Shown piece after piece: positions 25,376-35,288 of a DNA stretch of 64,000 nucleotides. The DNA comes from Tissierella sp032104385 (GTDB taxonomy: Bacteria > Bacillota > Clostridia > Tissierellales > Tissierellaceae). The position numbers and the translations under genes are program-made. Position 1 is the stretch's first letter. Every line of letters begins with the position of its first letter. The stretch spans positions 186,001-250,000 of the forward strand of contig NZ_DAMCHJ010000002.1 of NCBI RefSeq assembly GCF_032104385.1. The letters run 5' to 3'. The notes under the pieces were generated by a model. That model worked only from the letters and a program-made list of their open reading frames with translations, had not been told where the DNA came from and did not search any database.

Positions 25376-26183
25376 TTAATCCACCTCCCAATTCTTCTAA
25401 AGCCCTAGAAGCTTCTTCAGCTGACGGAGCCTTTCCATGCCAACCTACTTTATCTTCCATAAATGATATACCTCTACCCTTATGGGTATGAGCAATTATC
25501 ATAGTAGGTTTGTTTTTCATATTTTTTGCTTCATCTATTGCATTTAATATTTCATCAAAGGAATGTCCATTAATAGTTAATACATGCCAACCAAATGCTC
25601 TAAATTTATCATCAATTGGGTCAATATTCATTATTTCATTATTTGGTCCATCGATTTGAAGTCCATTATAGTCTAAAAATACAGTTAGATTATCTAATTT
25701 ATAATGTGCAGCTAACATAGCTGCTTCCCAAATTAATCCTTCTTGAGACTCTCCATCTCCTATTAATGCATATACCCTATAATCTTTATTATCTAATTTG
25801 CCTGCTAATGCCATACCATTTGCAGCTGCCAATCCTTGTCCTAAAGAACCTGTTGTCATATCAACGCCTGGAATATCCTTCATATCTGGATGTCCTTGTA
25901 ATATCGAGCCTAACTTTCTAAAGTTATTCAATTCCCCTTTAGGAAAAAATCCTTTTTCCGCTAAAGTAGAGTATAAAACTGGAGAAGCATGCCCTTTTGA
26001 TAATACAAATCTATCCCTATCTTCCCATCTAGGATTTTTTGTATCCACTTTCATCTCTTTAAAATATAGTGTTGTTAAAATTTCTACTGCTGATAAAGAG
26101 CCTCCTGGATGTCCTGATTGAGATTTTTCTAACATATTGATTATATCTACTCTAATATTTCGAGCTATTTCTTTTAAATCCAT
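25368..26183 (-). CDS. transketolase, N-terminal subunit
   Basis: 271 residues from the ATG at 26181-26183 (TAGGAGG 7 bases upstream); the frame's earlier ATG at 26225 would overlap the yitT gene. It carries the pyrophosphate-binding domain: SGHPGGSLSAVEILTTLYF, LSKGHASPVLYS, GSLGQGLAAANGMA and the TPP motif ALIGDGESQEGLIWEAAM... with the metal-binding aspartate in GDG. It forms the heterotetrameric enzyme with the next gene. It begins 10 bases after yitT and sits at the downstream end of the polysaccharide cluster. Confidence 0.95.
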   Translation of the reverse strand: MDLKEIARNIRVDIINMLEKSQSGHPGGSLSAVEILTTLYFKEMKVDTKNPRWEDRDRFVLSKGHASPVLYSTLAEKGFFPKGELNNFRKLGSILQGHPDMKDIPGVDMTTGSLGQGLAAANGMALAGKLDNKDYRVYALIGDGESQEGLIWEAAMLAAHYKLDNLTVFLDYNGLQIDGPNNEIMNIDPIDDKFRAFGWHVLTINGHSFDEILNAIDEAKNMKNKPTMIIAHTHKGRGISFMEDKVGWHGKAPSAEEASRALEELGGGLNG

Positions 26184-26193
26184 TATATCCCTC

Positions 26194-27054
26194 CTAATGT
26201 TTTTTATCATAGGTAAATCCTTCACCTAATACTTCATACATTTCAGATACCATAACAAAAGCATAGGGGTCAGTCTCCTTTACTATATCCTTTACATTAG
26301 CAAATTGTGACCTAGATACTACACATAAAAGAACATCTTTATCTTCCTTTGAATACATTCCTTTACCTTTCAATAAAGTTACCCCTCTACCTATTTCCAT
26401 CATAAGCTTTTCACTTATTTTATCAGGATTATCAGAAATAATAAAAAATCCCTTTTGATATCCGATTCCTTCTAAAATCATATCTATTACCTTCATTATA
26501 ACAAACATAGCAATAATTGAGTATAGAGAAATCTCAATATTTCTTCCTACTACGCCTGCAAACACAACTACAAATAAATCAATCATTGTCATAAATGTAG
26601 TTACACTTAGACTGGGTATTTTATTATTTAGCATAGCACCTGCTAAATCAGTTCCTCCAGTAGTTCCACCGAATTTAAAGACTAATCCTAACCCTATACC
26701 ACATAATACCCCTCCAAATATGGCAGATAATAATAAATCATGAGTTAGTACTATTGGTGGTAAAATCTTTAAAAAGAAAGATAATAATATAGTTGCATAT
26801 AAAGTCTTTATAGCTGTTCCTTTTCCTAAAATTTTTGCACCAAAAATAAATAATGGAATATTTATTGCTAAGTTTGTAATATATATAGGAACTTTGACTA
26901 TTTTTTCTATAACTACAGCAAATCCTGTAACTCCACCAGGAGCTATGGTATTTGGTGCTAAAAAATAATCCAAGGCTATAGACATCAAGAATACACCAAC
27001 ACTTATTAGAATGTAGCTATATACAGTCTTATACCATTTTTCATTATTTGCCAT
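26194..27054 (-). CDS. YitT family membrane protein
   Basis: 286 residues: five or six membrane helices (about 10-180, with FLAPNTIAPGGVTGFAVV and KFGGTTGGTDLAGAML) and a C-terminal soluble DUF2179 domain (about 195-280). Members are common in Bacillota; the transported substrate or role is not established. It is placed 14 bases after tagA in the same strand as the polysaccharide genes but may simply be a neighbour. Confidence 0.88.
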   Translation of the reverse strand: MANNEKWYKTVYSYILISVGVFLMSIALDYFLAPNTIAPGGVTGFAVVIEKIVKVPIYITNLAINIPLFIFGAKILGKGTAIKTLYATILLSFFLKILPPIVLTHDLLLSAIFGGVLCGIGLGLVFKFGGTTGGTDLAGAMLNNKIPSLSVTTFMTMIDLFVVVFAGVVGRNIEISLYSIIAMFVIMKVIDMILEGIGYQKGFFIISDNPDKISEKLMMEIGRGVTLLKGKGMYSKEDKDVLLCVVSRSQFANVKDIVKETDPYAFVMVSEMYEVLGEGFTYDKKH

Positions 27055-27068
27055 AAAATTCCCCTTCC

Positions 27069-27824
27069 TTACTTTACTACATCCTTAGAAAATAATACTT
27101 TAAACATAAATTTAGGCAATACTATTTGTCTTTTAATTCTAGAAGGCTCTTTGATTAATCTATAGAACCATTCTAAACCCAGTTTTTCAAATATCTTAGG
27201 TGCGCTCTTAGTATTTCCTGATAAAATGTCCATCACACCACCATTGCCTATTATAACCTTTGATTTTATATTCTCTTTATTTGCATCTATCCAAGTTTCT
27301 TGTTTAGGAAACCCTAATCCAACAAATATTATATCTGGATTTGAAGAATTTATATCCTCAATAATCTGAATCTCTTCTTCATGATTTTTATGGTCATTTT
27401 GACTGCCTTTAAAATATCCATGATGGTAACCTGCTATTTTAATATTAGGATAAGTCTTTTCTATATTTTCCGCTGCTAATTTAGCAACTCCATCCTTTCC
27501 TCCTAATAAGTATAGACTATAATTATTTTCGTTAGCTATATCAAGGAGCTTAAGAGATATATAATATCCTGTTACTCTTTCCTTTAAAGGTTTTTTCTTA
27601 ATTCTAGAAGCATATATAAGTCCTATGCCATCGGCTGTTATTAAATCGCCCCCATTTATCAATTCCTTGAGTTTCTCATCATCTCTAGCACCCATGACTA
27701 TCTCAGTGTTTGGAGTATAAATAGCTTTTAATTCATCACCTTTTAAATAATTTTCTACCTTTTCAGCAGCCTCATCAAATGTTAAGTTATGTATTTTCAC
27801 TCCAAATATTTCTATGGTATCCAT
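27069..27824 (-). CDS. WecG/TagA/CpsF family glycosyltransferase
   Basis: 251-residue GT26 enzyme. TagA adds ManNAc from UDP-ManNAc to undecaprenyl-PP-GlcNAc, the first committed step of teichoic or related secondary wall polymer. Conserved parts are TPNTEIVMGAR, ITADGIGLIYASR (catalytic Asp), GGKDGVA and VGLGFPKQETWI, with the C-terminal membrane-contacting tail EWFYRLIKEPSRIKRQ. It follows csaB by 8 bases. The presence of a UDP-ManNAc-dehydrogenase-like gene in the same cluster fits a ManNAc-containing polymer. Confidence 0.92.
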   Translation of the reverse strand: MDTIEIFGVKIHNLTFDEAAEKVENYLKGDELKAIYTPNTEIVMGARDDEKLKELINGGDLITADGIGLIYASRIKKKPLKERVTGYYISLKLLDIANENNYSLYLLGGKDGVAKLAAENIEKTYPNIKIAGYHHGYFKGSQNDHKNHEEEIQIIEDINSSNPDIIFVGLGFPKQETWIDANKENIKSKVIIGNGGVMDILSGNTKSAPKIFEKLGLEWFYRLIKEPSRIKRQIVLPKFMFKVLFSKDVVK

Positions 27825-27832
27825 TTAACAAT

Positions 27833-28936
27833 CTACTCCTTTAATAAATCTAATGCCATAGTTACATTAGATAAAGCCTTATTTTTTAACTCCTTGTCTT
27901 GCTTTCGCAACTGCTCTTTAATCTCCACCCTATTATTCCATACATCATTTATTTTTTCCAATAAATCGGTATAAGCTAAAGCATTTACATCACAAATATA
28001 ACCCATTCCAATAGAACGTAATATTCCATCTACCTTAGGATCATAGGATAAACCTACCATAGGAACTTCTTGAGTAGCTGCATAAATTAATGAATGAAGT
28101 CTCATCGCTACAATGATTTCCATTTCTTTTATTATCCCCATTATTTCTTCAACATTATATTTTCCTGATATTACATAGCAGCCTTCTTCTTTCACCATTT
28201 GATTAATCTCAAGACTTATTTCTAAATCCTCTGGATAGTGCATTGGTATCATCACTACATTTACATTATACTCTTTTATTATATATCTTACAGTATCAGA
28301 TATAATTTTTTTTAAATTATCTGCATTTTTCCATCGCCTAATTGAAATGCCTATGAATTTCTTATTAGTAGGTATTTTTTCATCATTAAATATTTCTACT
28401 ACCCTAGGTTTTGATGATGGCTCTAAAGTAAATACAGGATCTGCTGTTACTATTATATTTTTATTTTTAACTCCTAAATCATATATAAACTCTTTAGAGT
28501 CTTCATCCCTAAGAGTAATTAAATCTACCTTATTTAATATCTTTCTTGTCAAAAATCTATTTAATTTCTTTCTAATGGGACCAATGCCATTTGCATATAT
28601 CATTACAGGTTTCTTATATAGTTTTGCTATTTTCATTAAAGCTAGATAGTATAATAAGGAACGAGTGCTTGTTACATCTTGCAGCAAAGATCCCCCACCA
28701 GAAATAAATAAAGATGAATTTTTCATAGCTATAAATACTTCTCTAAACTTAAATCTATTGATAGCATTTACAGAATACATTTTCTCAGTCTTTAAAGGGT
28801 TTTTGGAAAGCACAGTTATATTTATTTCTTTATTATATTCTTTAATATCTTTTACTATAGCCTTTAAAATAGCATCATCTCCGCTATTATCAAATCCATA
28901 ATATCCTGATATAAGAATTGATTTTTTAAATCCCAT
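27833..28936 (-). CDS. csaB: polysaccharide pyruvyl transferase CsaB
   Basis: 367 residues from the ATG at 28934-28936 (AAAGGAG 7 bases upstream). CsaB adds ketal pyruvate to a secondary cell wall polysaccharide, which lets SLH-domain S-layer proteins bind. The N-terminal SGYYGFDNSGDDAILKAIV and the middle ISGGGSLLQDVTS plus the later AMRLHSLIYAATQEVPMVGLSYDPK (shown here in parts: AMRLHSLIYAAT, VGLSYDPK) are typical. The context with tagA, glycosyltransferases and a polymerase supports wall-polymer decoration. It suggests that the organism carries SLH-type surface proteins. Confidence 0.93.
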   Translation of the reverse strand: MGFKKSILISGYYGFDNSGDDAILKAIVKDIKEYNKEINITVLSKNPLKTEKMYSVNAINRFKFREVFIAMKNSSLFISGGGSLLQDVTSTRSLLYYLALMKIAKLYKKPVMIYANGIGPIRKKLNRFLTRKILNKVDLITLRDEDSKEFIYDLGVKNKNIIVTADPVFTLEPSSKPRVVEIFNDEKIPTNKKFIGISIRRWKNADNLKKIISDTVRYIIKEYNVNVVMIPMHYPEDLEISLEINQMVKEEGCYVISGKYNVEEIMGIIKEMEIIVAMRLHSLIYAATQEVPMVGLSYDPKVDGILRSIGMGYICDVNALAYTDLLEKINDVWNNRVEIKEQLRKQDKELKNKALSNVTMALDLLKE

Positions 28937-28990
28937 AGAAATTCTCCTTTTCCCAAAAACTATCTTTTCCAAATAAAAGCATTATATGAT

Positions 28991-30112
28991 TCATTTTATA
29001 TTACCTAATATTTCTTGATAAATTTCCACATGTTTTTTAGCCATTGCATCAGATGAATAATTTTCCTCAACTTTTCTATATAATTTTTCACCCATGCTTT
29101 CAATCTTAGACTTATCTGATGCTAAGATATCTATTTTATTAGATAAAGCTTTACTATCTCCTACTTTAATCAAATATCCATTTTCTCCATCTTCAATTAA
29201 TTTACTCAATCCACCTACATTGGTAGATATAATAGTTTTTTTCATTATAGCTCCCTCTAATATGGCATAGGGAAAACTTTCACTTATGGAAGTTAAAGTG
29301 TTTATGTCTATTGCATTAAAAAATGAATATGGATCATTCACATATCCTAAAAAATGAATATATTCTTTTAACTTTAATTCTTCAACTAAAACCTCCAATC
29401 TTTTCCTTTCATTTCCTTCTCCTGCTATGAGGAATATTATATCCTTTCGTTGGTTTAATATAATCTCTGCTGCTTTTATAAATGTTTCATGATTTTTTAC
29501 TTGATCTAATCTGGCAATAATTCCAACTATAATTTTCCCTTCATAGTCAATTCCATATCTCTTGAAAAACTCATTTTTTGATACATACTTTAATTCCTGC
29601 TCCATATCAATTCCATTATACACAGTAAATATTTTATCTCTTTTAAATCCCCTATCTACTAACATTTCCTTAAATGTATCTGAAATAGCTATATAGTATT
29701 CAAACTGTTTTAATGCAAGTATATTCAATGTTGTAAATACCAATCTCTTATAAAAATTATCTTTAAAGTCTAATTTATAATCACTATGAACAGTGGTAAT
29801 AAAAGGCTTATTTACTTTATTCTTTAAAAACATAGCAATAAAATTAGCCCTAGCACCATGACAATGGACTAAATCATATTCTCCCTTTTCAATTTCATCT
29901 GTAAGTCTGCGGACTACTGACATATCAGATCTATTTTTTTGCTTAAATACTTCAATATCTATGCCTGAAGCTTTGGCATCATAATAAAATGTATCTTCAA
30001 TAAAACATATGATTTTAGCATCTATTAATTTGTTGATACCCCTTATAAGTGAAATTATATGGGTTTTAGCTCCTCCTGTATCTCCACCGCTTATTAGATG
30101 AAGTACTTTCAT
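28991..30112 (-). CDS. GT4 family glycosyltransferase
   Basis: 373-residue GT-B enzyme. The N-terminus MKVLHLISGGDTGGAKTHI carries the GGAKTH donor/acceptor loop, and the C-terminal half has the GT4 nucleotide-sugar site: GIIARLDQVKNH, LIAGEGNERK, and SISESFPYAILEGAIMKK with the conserved glutamates. It overlaps the polymerase gene by 4 bases, implying coupled translation. The sugar and linkage are not predictable. Confidence 0.9.
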   Translation of the reverse strand: MKVLHLISGGDTGGAKTHIISLIRGINKLIDAKIICFIEDTFYYDAKASGIDIEVFKQKNRSDMSVVRRLTDEIEKGEYDLVHCHGARANFIAMFLKNKVNKPFITTVHSDYKLDFKDNFYKRLVFTTLNILALKQFEYYIAISDTFKEMLVDRGFKRDKIFTVYNGIDMEQELKYVSKNEFFKRYGIDYEGKIIVGIIARLDQVKNHETFIKAAEIILNQRKDIIFLIAGEGNERKRLEVLVEELKLKEYIHFLGYVNDPYSFFNAIDINTLTSISESFPYAILEGAIMKKTIISTNVGGLSKLIEDGENGYLIKVGDSKALSNKIDILASDKSKIESMGEKLYRKVEENYSSDAMAKKHVEIYQEILGNIK

Positions 30113-31689
30113 TTGAGAGCCCCCTTTCCATTAATTATATGCTGTGGTGCGAAAGTATTTATCAATGCAACAGCAATCCAAAAGTATATAATCATAGCTG
30201 GTACTTCAAATATATTTTCAACAAAATTTTGTGCTAATACCCCCATAGCTCCTGAAAATAATCCGATGGCAACTATTCTATTTTTAGTATCATTTTGATA
30301 TTTTATTATTTTTATAGAAGAAATAATAAAACATATAATAACAAATGCCAATCCAACTATACCATATATGCCCATTTCCGTTAATGTTTTTAAATAGTAA
30401 TTATCTAAGTAGAAAGGTGCTAATTGATTATTGATTGCTACAGCCCCTCCAAATCTTCCTAGTCCAACACCAAACAGTCTATTTCTATGCCACATCTTAA
30501 TTCCTATATCCCATCTGTATAATCTACCTCCAGCAGCAGACTTTACTAGATATACTGGTGAAAGCATAAACAATAATCTTTGACTTAATGAGCCGCCAAA
30601 TAAAATAAATATACCTACAAATGCCATAAATGGAACTATCAATCTGGGATTTAATGCAATGATAAAAATAAACATAGCTAAAGCAAAGGCTAACCATGCA
30701 CCTCTTGAAAGTGTAAGAAGTAATCCTAATGTCATAAATCCACTTGCACATAAGTAAAATATTTTCATATATTTATTTTTATGAGTGATAAACATTGAAA
30801 TTGCAATAGGTATAAATAAAACAAAAATAACACCTAATATATTTGGACTACCAACTATAGAGAAAGCCCTAGTTCTAATATTTTCAGTGGTATCTACCCA
30901 GTTCCCTGGCATAGGAACTCTTGCAATATACTGATATACAGCATGAATCCCCATAAATAATCCTATGGAAAGCATTAAATTAATAACTCTCTCTGAATCC
31001 TCAATGCTTCGAATAAATTGTGTAGCAATGAAATACCAAAGAATATGTTGAAAGACTGCCCTAAAACCTTCTATTGCTATACCCAAATTAGGAGCAATTA
31101 TAAGTACATGACAAATTCCCATAATTATATAGATAATTGCTGGTATATCCATTGGAGTAAAATTATGTTTAATCTTTCCACCAGATAATAGTCTCTTTGC
31201 AATTATATATAAAGTTAAAACAATCAATGCTAATTCATCCCATATAGAACCTAAAACTGCTAACCCTCTAGTTCTTCTAATTACAAAGTCTACCACAAAA
31301 TAAGAAGCAGGAATAAATATTAATAAATCTAGCCACGAACCTTTCCCCTTTATCTTCCTAATTATTTTATATAAATAACTATTATCTCTAATAGGGGTCT
31401 GTACATCTATCCTTTCTTTTTTAAACTTCGTAAATGGACTTAAAATTCTGCTAGTCATTAAAGATTTAAATATAGACTCTTCCATCTTCATAAGTCTATT
31501 ATCTAAATTCATAAAAAACATATAGATAAAACTAATATCCATCCAAGTCTTGTACTCTTCTGGTTTATGTTTTCTTTTATTATCAGTTTTACTTTGCAAC
31601 CTAAATAAAAAACTATTATCCGATAGTTTTTTAAGCCCAAGTATAAGGTTGAAAAGAAAACTTCCTTTAACAGCTTTTTTTATATCCAT
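30109..31689 (-). CDS. O-antigen ligase / polymerase family membrane protein
   Basis: 526 residues with about 12 helices; an extended basic cytosolic N-terminus (about 1-115) precedes them. The Wzy/WaaL domain lies around 290-470, with TLSRGAWLAFALAMFI (Wzy_C signature) and a large loop ending GIKMWHRNRLFGVGLGRFGG. It probably polymerises or ligates the surface polysaccharide made by this cluster. It begins 1 base after the first DUF4330 gene and overlaps the next glycosyltransferase gene. Confidence 0.88.
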   Translation of the reverse strand: MDIKKAVKGSFLFNLILGLKKLSDNSFLFRLQSKTDNKRKHKPEEYKTWMDISFIYMFFMNLDNRLMKMEESIFKSLMTSRILSPFTKFKKERIDVQTPIRDNSYLYKIIRKIKGKGSWLDLLIFIPASYFVVDFVIRRTRGLAVLGSIWDELALIVLTLYIIAKRLLSGGKIKHNFTPMDIPAIIYIIMGICHVLIIAPNLGIAIEGFRAVFQHILWYFIATQFIRSIEDSERVINLMLSIGLFMGIHAVYQYIARVPMPGNWVDTTENIRTRAFSIVGSPNILGVIFVLFIPIAISMFITHKNKYMKIFYLCASGFMTLGLLLTLSRGAWLAFALAMFIFIIALNPRLIVPFMAFVGIFILFGGSLSQRLLFMLSPVYLVKSAAGGRLYRWDIGIKMWHRNRLFGVGLGRFGGAVAINNQLAPFYLDNYYLKTLTEMGIYGIVGLAFVIICFIISSIKIIKYQNDTKNRIVAIGLFSGAMGVLAQNFVENIFEVPAMIIYFWIAVALINTFAPQHIINGKGALK

Positions 31690-31690
31690 A

Positions 31691-32185
31691 TTAATCCACT
31701 ACCTTTAAACTTACTATTTGAGCTTTTAATCTATATAAGTCAGATTCTATAAAAATTGTTTTTCCCTGTCTTAATTCCTGTTTACCAAATTTATAACTAT
31801 AATTCTTATATGGAGTAGTTGCTTTAAATTTAATTCTAGCTTTTTCCATCATTGGATCAATTGATGTAACCACATTACCATTTTTATCTAAGTTTGTTGC
31901 CTCTACTGGTAATATCTCAACATCTTCCACATAAGCATCTAAATAATGCTTCATTTCCCCTAATTGATCTCCAACTTTTATTACATCAAGATAACCCTTA
32001 TCTATTACAATAGTAGCCTCTACTTCTACATTAACTATTTCATCTTTTACTGATAAATCTGTAAGATCTTTATTTAATACCTTTAGAGCAGATAAAAATA
32101 TTAAAAATACTGCTAAAGCCATAGCTATAAAATCTAAAATGTTTATTTTACCAAAAATTCTACCTTTTTCATCTATTAATTTCAT
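31691..32185 (-). CDS. DUF4330 family membrane-anchored protein (second of a tandem pair)
   Basis: 164 residues with the typical DUF4330 start MKLIDEKGRIFGKINILDFI, one helix (about 19-40) and an external beta-rich domain (about 45-164; VGDQLGEMKHYLDAYVEDVEI, here shortened to VGDQLGEMKHYLDAYV). It shares 1 base with the upstream DUF4330 gene and precedes the polymerase gene. The family is of unknown function; the repeated linkage to surface-polysaccharide genes suggests a part in polymer assembly or export. Confidence 0.82.
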   Translation of the reverse strand: MKLIDEKGRIFGKINILDFIAMALAVFLIFLSALKVLNKDLTDLSVKDEIVNVEVEATIVIDKGYLDVIKVGDQLGEMKHYLDAYVEDVEILPVEATNLDKNGNVVTSIDPMMEKARIKFKATTPYKNYSYKFGKQELRQGKTIFIESDLYRLKAQIVSLKVVD

Positions 32186-32661
32186 TATTTCACCTCTATA
32201 TACTTTATAGTCCCAGGAAATTCAACTGTAGTTGTTTTTAATATTATAGGAAGCCCTACCTTTATCTCTTGACCACCTAAATCCATATAAGGCCCAGATG
32301 AAGCAACTTCAGCTTTGACTTTTACTGTTACTGTTATTTCTTCTGCATCTTCATAGGTAACAATCTTCCCATCTTCTCCTACAACTGATTGTATCTTAGG
32401 ATTAATATCTATCTCTTCTACAAACCCTTTTTGAAGGTTATTTTGGGAAAACATTTGATCTCCTACTTTTAAATCTGTTACCATTTCCTTAGTCAATTCA
32501 CTAGCTTCAGCAGTTATGATTATATTCTTACCACCTGCAGTTACCACTTCTTTAGATTTGTTTATTATCTTTCCCCTATTTAAGAATGCTACAACGGCTA
32601 ATATTATTATAATCGTTATAGTTGTATCTATCCAATTCCATCTTTTTTTCACAAATTTCAC
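32185..32661 (-). CDS. DUF4330-like membrane-anchored protein (first of a tandem pair)
   Basis: 158 residues, same plan as its downstream neighbour: a short basic start with W-N-W (KKRWNWIDTTI), a helix (about 12-26) and an external domain with VGDQMFSQNNLQKGFVEEI (about 82-100) and a terminal repeat-like PGTIKYIEVK. The two proteins are diverged paralogues, probably from an old duplication. Located between a glycosyltransferase and the polymerase. Function unknown. Confidence 0.75.
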   Translation of the reverse strand: MKFVKKRWNWIDTTITIIIILAVVAFLNRGKIINKSKEVVTAGGKNIIITAEASELTKEMVTDLKVGDQMFSQNNLQKGFVEEIDINPKIQSVVGEDGKIVTYEDAEEITVTVKVKAEVASSGPYMDLGGQEIKVGLPIILKTTTVEFPGTIKYIEVK

Positions 32662-32677
32662 CTTCCTAAAATTATTA

Positions 32678-33934
32678 CTAAATATTATTTGCTACTTTTA
32701 ATATCTCAGATAATTGTTTGGCTTGAGATTCTCTACTATAAATCTTAATTTTATCCCATTTTGGTTCGTGAGTTAATTTTCCTTCTATCCAACTATTATA
32801 ATATTTTTCTAAAGCAATACTAACACCATTTATATCTTCTGGATCTACTACAGTTCCTGTGTTTGTTTCATTTATTACTTGTGCAGCCGCCCCATCCTCG
32901 GGAACAATTGCTAAAATAGGTCTATTTACTTTAATGTATTCAAATATCTTTCCAGTATAAAAATTCTTAGAACCTTTTCCTTTGCCAATTACCAATAGCA
33001 AAATATCTGAATTGTATAACATTTGTATGCTTTCTCTATGTGGTAAATATCCAAATGATTTCATATTCTCTACTAAATCATATTTTTTAGCATATTCCTC
33101 TAAAACTTCTTGATATATATTGCCAACAATCCTTATTTCAAGTTTATTTTTATCAATTTTATTATTGTCTATTGCTATTTTTAAGCCCTCTAAAAATTCA
33201 ATTAAATTTCGTCTACCATAAAGAGAGCCAGTATAAGTTATTACAAACTTATCTTTACCATCTCTTGAATCACTAAGCCCAACAAAATCTTCTTCGTCAT
33301 ACCCATTAGGTATATAAGTAGAACGTCCTATTAAAGCTGGATTATCTTTAACAAAATTCTCTAACATAAAAGGAGTATTAGTAATTAAAAAATCACATTC
33401 ATTAGTAACCTCCAATTCCTTTTTCTTTTCAAACTTTAATTTTACTCTTTTATGCCAACTATCTAGGTGATAAGGATTATTTGTCCATTCATCTCTAAAA
33501 TCAGTTACCCATCTGATACTTGGAAATAACCTTTTTATATATAACCCCACTAAATGAGAACTATAGGGAAATGAAGTAGTATATATTATATTTATATTTT
33601 CTTTTTTAATTATTTCAGCTACCTTGTCCTTGTTAAAATAATACCAAAAATATTCTGAATCTGGTGATAATAATCTAGTGCCTATAAACTTAAAAGGCAA
33701 TCTAAGAAATCCTTTTCTATTTACAGTATCATAAGGTTTAAGCCTATATATTTTCAATTCCTTAGGTAAATCTTCCAAAAGAGTACTATCTGTTAAATCT
33801 GAAACATGTTCTTTTGTTATAACTATTGGCTCATATCCAAACTTAGGTAAATATTTAACAAATTTTGTAGTCCTCTGAACACCAGCCCCACCCATTGGTG
33901 GAAATTCATTGGCAACAATCAAAACTTTTTCCAT
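32678..33934 (-). CDS. glycosyltransferase (GT4-like) of the polysaccharide cluster
   Basis: 418 residues. The N-terminus ANEFPPMGGAGVQRTTKF has the loop found in WcaI/WbuB-like GT4 enzymes; the C-terminal half carries TYTGSLYGRRNLIEFL, and DILLLVIGKGKGSKNFYTGK and FEYIKVNRPILAIVPEDG contain the nucleotide-sugar contacts. It begins 2 bases after the wecC-like stop region. Sugar specificity unknown. Confidence 0.88.
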   Translation of the reverse strand: MEKVLIVANEFPPMGGAGVQRTTKFVKYLPKFGYEPIVITKEHVSDLTDSTLLEDLPKELKIYRLKPYDTVNRKGFLRLPFKFIGTRLLSPDSEYFWYYFNKDKVAEIIKKENINIIYTTSFPYSSHLVGLYIKRLFPSIRWVTDFRDEWTNNPYHLDSWHKRVKLKFEKKKELEVTNECDFLITNTPFMLENFVKDNPALIGRSTYIPNGYDEEDFVGLSDSRDGKDKFVITYTGSLYGRRNLIEFLEGLKIAIDNNKIDKNKLEIRIVGNIYQEVLEEYAKKYDLVENMKSFGYLPHRESIQMLYNSDILLLVIGKGKGSKNFYTGKIFEYIKVNRPILAIVPEDGAAAQVINETNTGTVVDPEDINGVSIALEKYYNSWIEGKLTHEPKWDKIKIYSRESQAKQLSEILKVANNI

Positions 33935-33936
33935 CT

Positions 33937-35217
33937 TTAATCCCTACCTAGCAATGTAATTTTAAAACCTAAACCTTTAAGAAAGCCTTCATCTAAGAAA
34001 TTTCTAGTATCATAGATATGCTTGTCTTTCATCAATGTAGAAACTTTCTCAAAATCTATATCTTTATATTCATTATGATTTACTGCAAGCATTATTAAAT
34101 CCGAATCTTTAACTGCATCATATAGTGAATCTACCATAAGATTACCTATTTCAAGACTATCCTTACAAGCATGAGGATCATGTAATGATAAAGTAAATCT
34201 AGTATTCTCTCTTAATAAACTTACTAAATTTACAATTGGACTTTCTCTCATATCATCTATATTTGGCTTATATGTAAGACCTAATATAGCTATTTTTGCA
34301 TTTTCATCTGGAAAAATTTCCTTTAACTTATTTAATATATGTTTTGGCATACCATCATTAGTTTCTCTTGCAAGTCTAATAATATTTCCTTTACTCTGCC
34401 TTTCTACAATAAACCAAGGGTCTACTGCCAAACAATGTCCCCCTACGCCTGGCCCTGGTTGGTGAAGATTAACTCTTGGATGTCTATTAGCTAATTCTAT
34501 AACATCCCATGCATTTATTCCCATTTCTTCACAGGTTATAGCAAGCTCATTTGCTAATGCAATATTAACATCTCTATAAGTATTTTCCATAAGTTTACAC
34601 ATTTCTGCTGTTTTAGAATCTGTTGTAAATATTTTTCCCTTAACAAAAACACCATATAGCTCTTTAACTAACTTAGCAGATTTTTCATTTATTCCACCAA
34701 TAATTCTATCACTTTCAATCAACTCTTGAATTATTTTACCTGGTAACACCCTTTCTGGTGAATGGGCTACAAAAACTTCTTCACCTATATTAAGTCCCGA
34801 TTTTTTAAGTATAGGAACTATTATTTTCTCCGTAGATTCTGGTGGAGAAGTTGATTCTAATACCACAATATTTCCTTTACTAAGTATTGGTACTATGGAC
34901 TCAGCTGCCTTTTTAACATAATCCATATTAGCAGTTTTATCCTTGTTAATTGGCGTTGGAACAGAAATAATAAAGGCATCGGACTTCTCTAATTTAGTAA
35001 TGCCTTTTAAACTTCCTTTATCTACAACTTCTTTAACTAAATCCTCAAGTCCTGGTTCTTCAATTATAATCTTTCCTTTGTTTAAAGCATTTATTACTCT
35101 TTCATTAATATCATAGCCTAATACTTCCATACCTGATTTAGCAAATATAGCAGCAGTAGGCAAACCGATATATCCTAATCCTATTATAGTTATTTTCTTT
35201 GCATTCATTAGTTCCAT
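33937..35217 (-). CDS. nucleotide sugar dehydrogenase, UDP-ManNAc dehydrogenase (WecC) type
   Basis: 426 residues; a four-electron NAD-dependent oxidation of a UDP-hexose C6 to the uronic acid. N-terminal NAD fold ITIIGLGYIGLPTAAIFAKS (about 9-28), middle PERVLPGKIIQEL and the active-site GPGVGGHCLAVDPWF with the nucleophilic cysteine (about residue 255), then LTYKPNIDDMRESP in the UDP-binding domain. These match UDP-ManNAc dehydrogenase more than UDP-Glc dehydrogenase. GGAGG lies 8 bases before the ATG. The UDP-GlcNAc 2-epimerase that would supply UDP-ManNAc is not in the window. Confidence 0.9.
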   Translation of the reverse strand: MELMNAKKITIIGLGYIGLPTAAIFAKSGMEVLGYDINERVINALNKGKIIIEEPGLEDLVKEVVDKGSLKGITKLEKSDAFIISVPTPINKDKTANMDYVKKAAESIVPILSKGNIVVLESTSPPESTEKIIVPILKKSGLNIGEEVFVAHSPERVLPGKIIQELIESDRIIGGINEKSAKLVKELYGVFVKGKIFTTDSKTAEMCKLMENTYRDVNIALANELAITCEEMGINAWDVIELANRHPRVNLHQPGPGVGGHCLAVDPWFIVERQSKGNIIRLARETNDGMPKHILNKLKEIFPDENAKIAILGLTYKPNIDDMRESPIVNLVSLLRENTRFTLSLHDPHACKDSLEIGNLMVDSLYDAVKDSDLIMLAVNHNEYKDIDFEKVSTLMKDKHIYDTRNFLDEGFLKGLGFKITLLGRD

Positions 35218-35288
35218 AAAATTTCCTCCATTTCGACTTATATTCCATTTTAGCCTTTATATCTTATTTTATCAACTGCTATATTTAT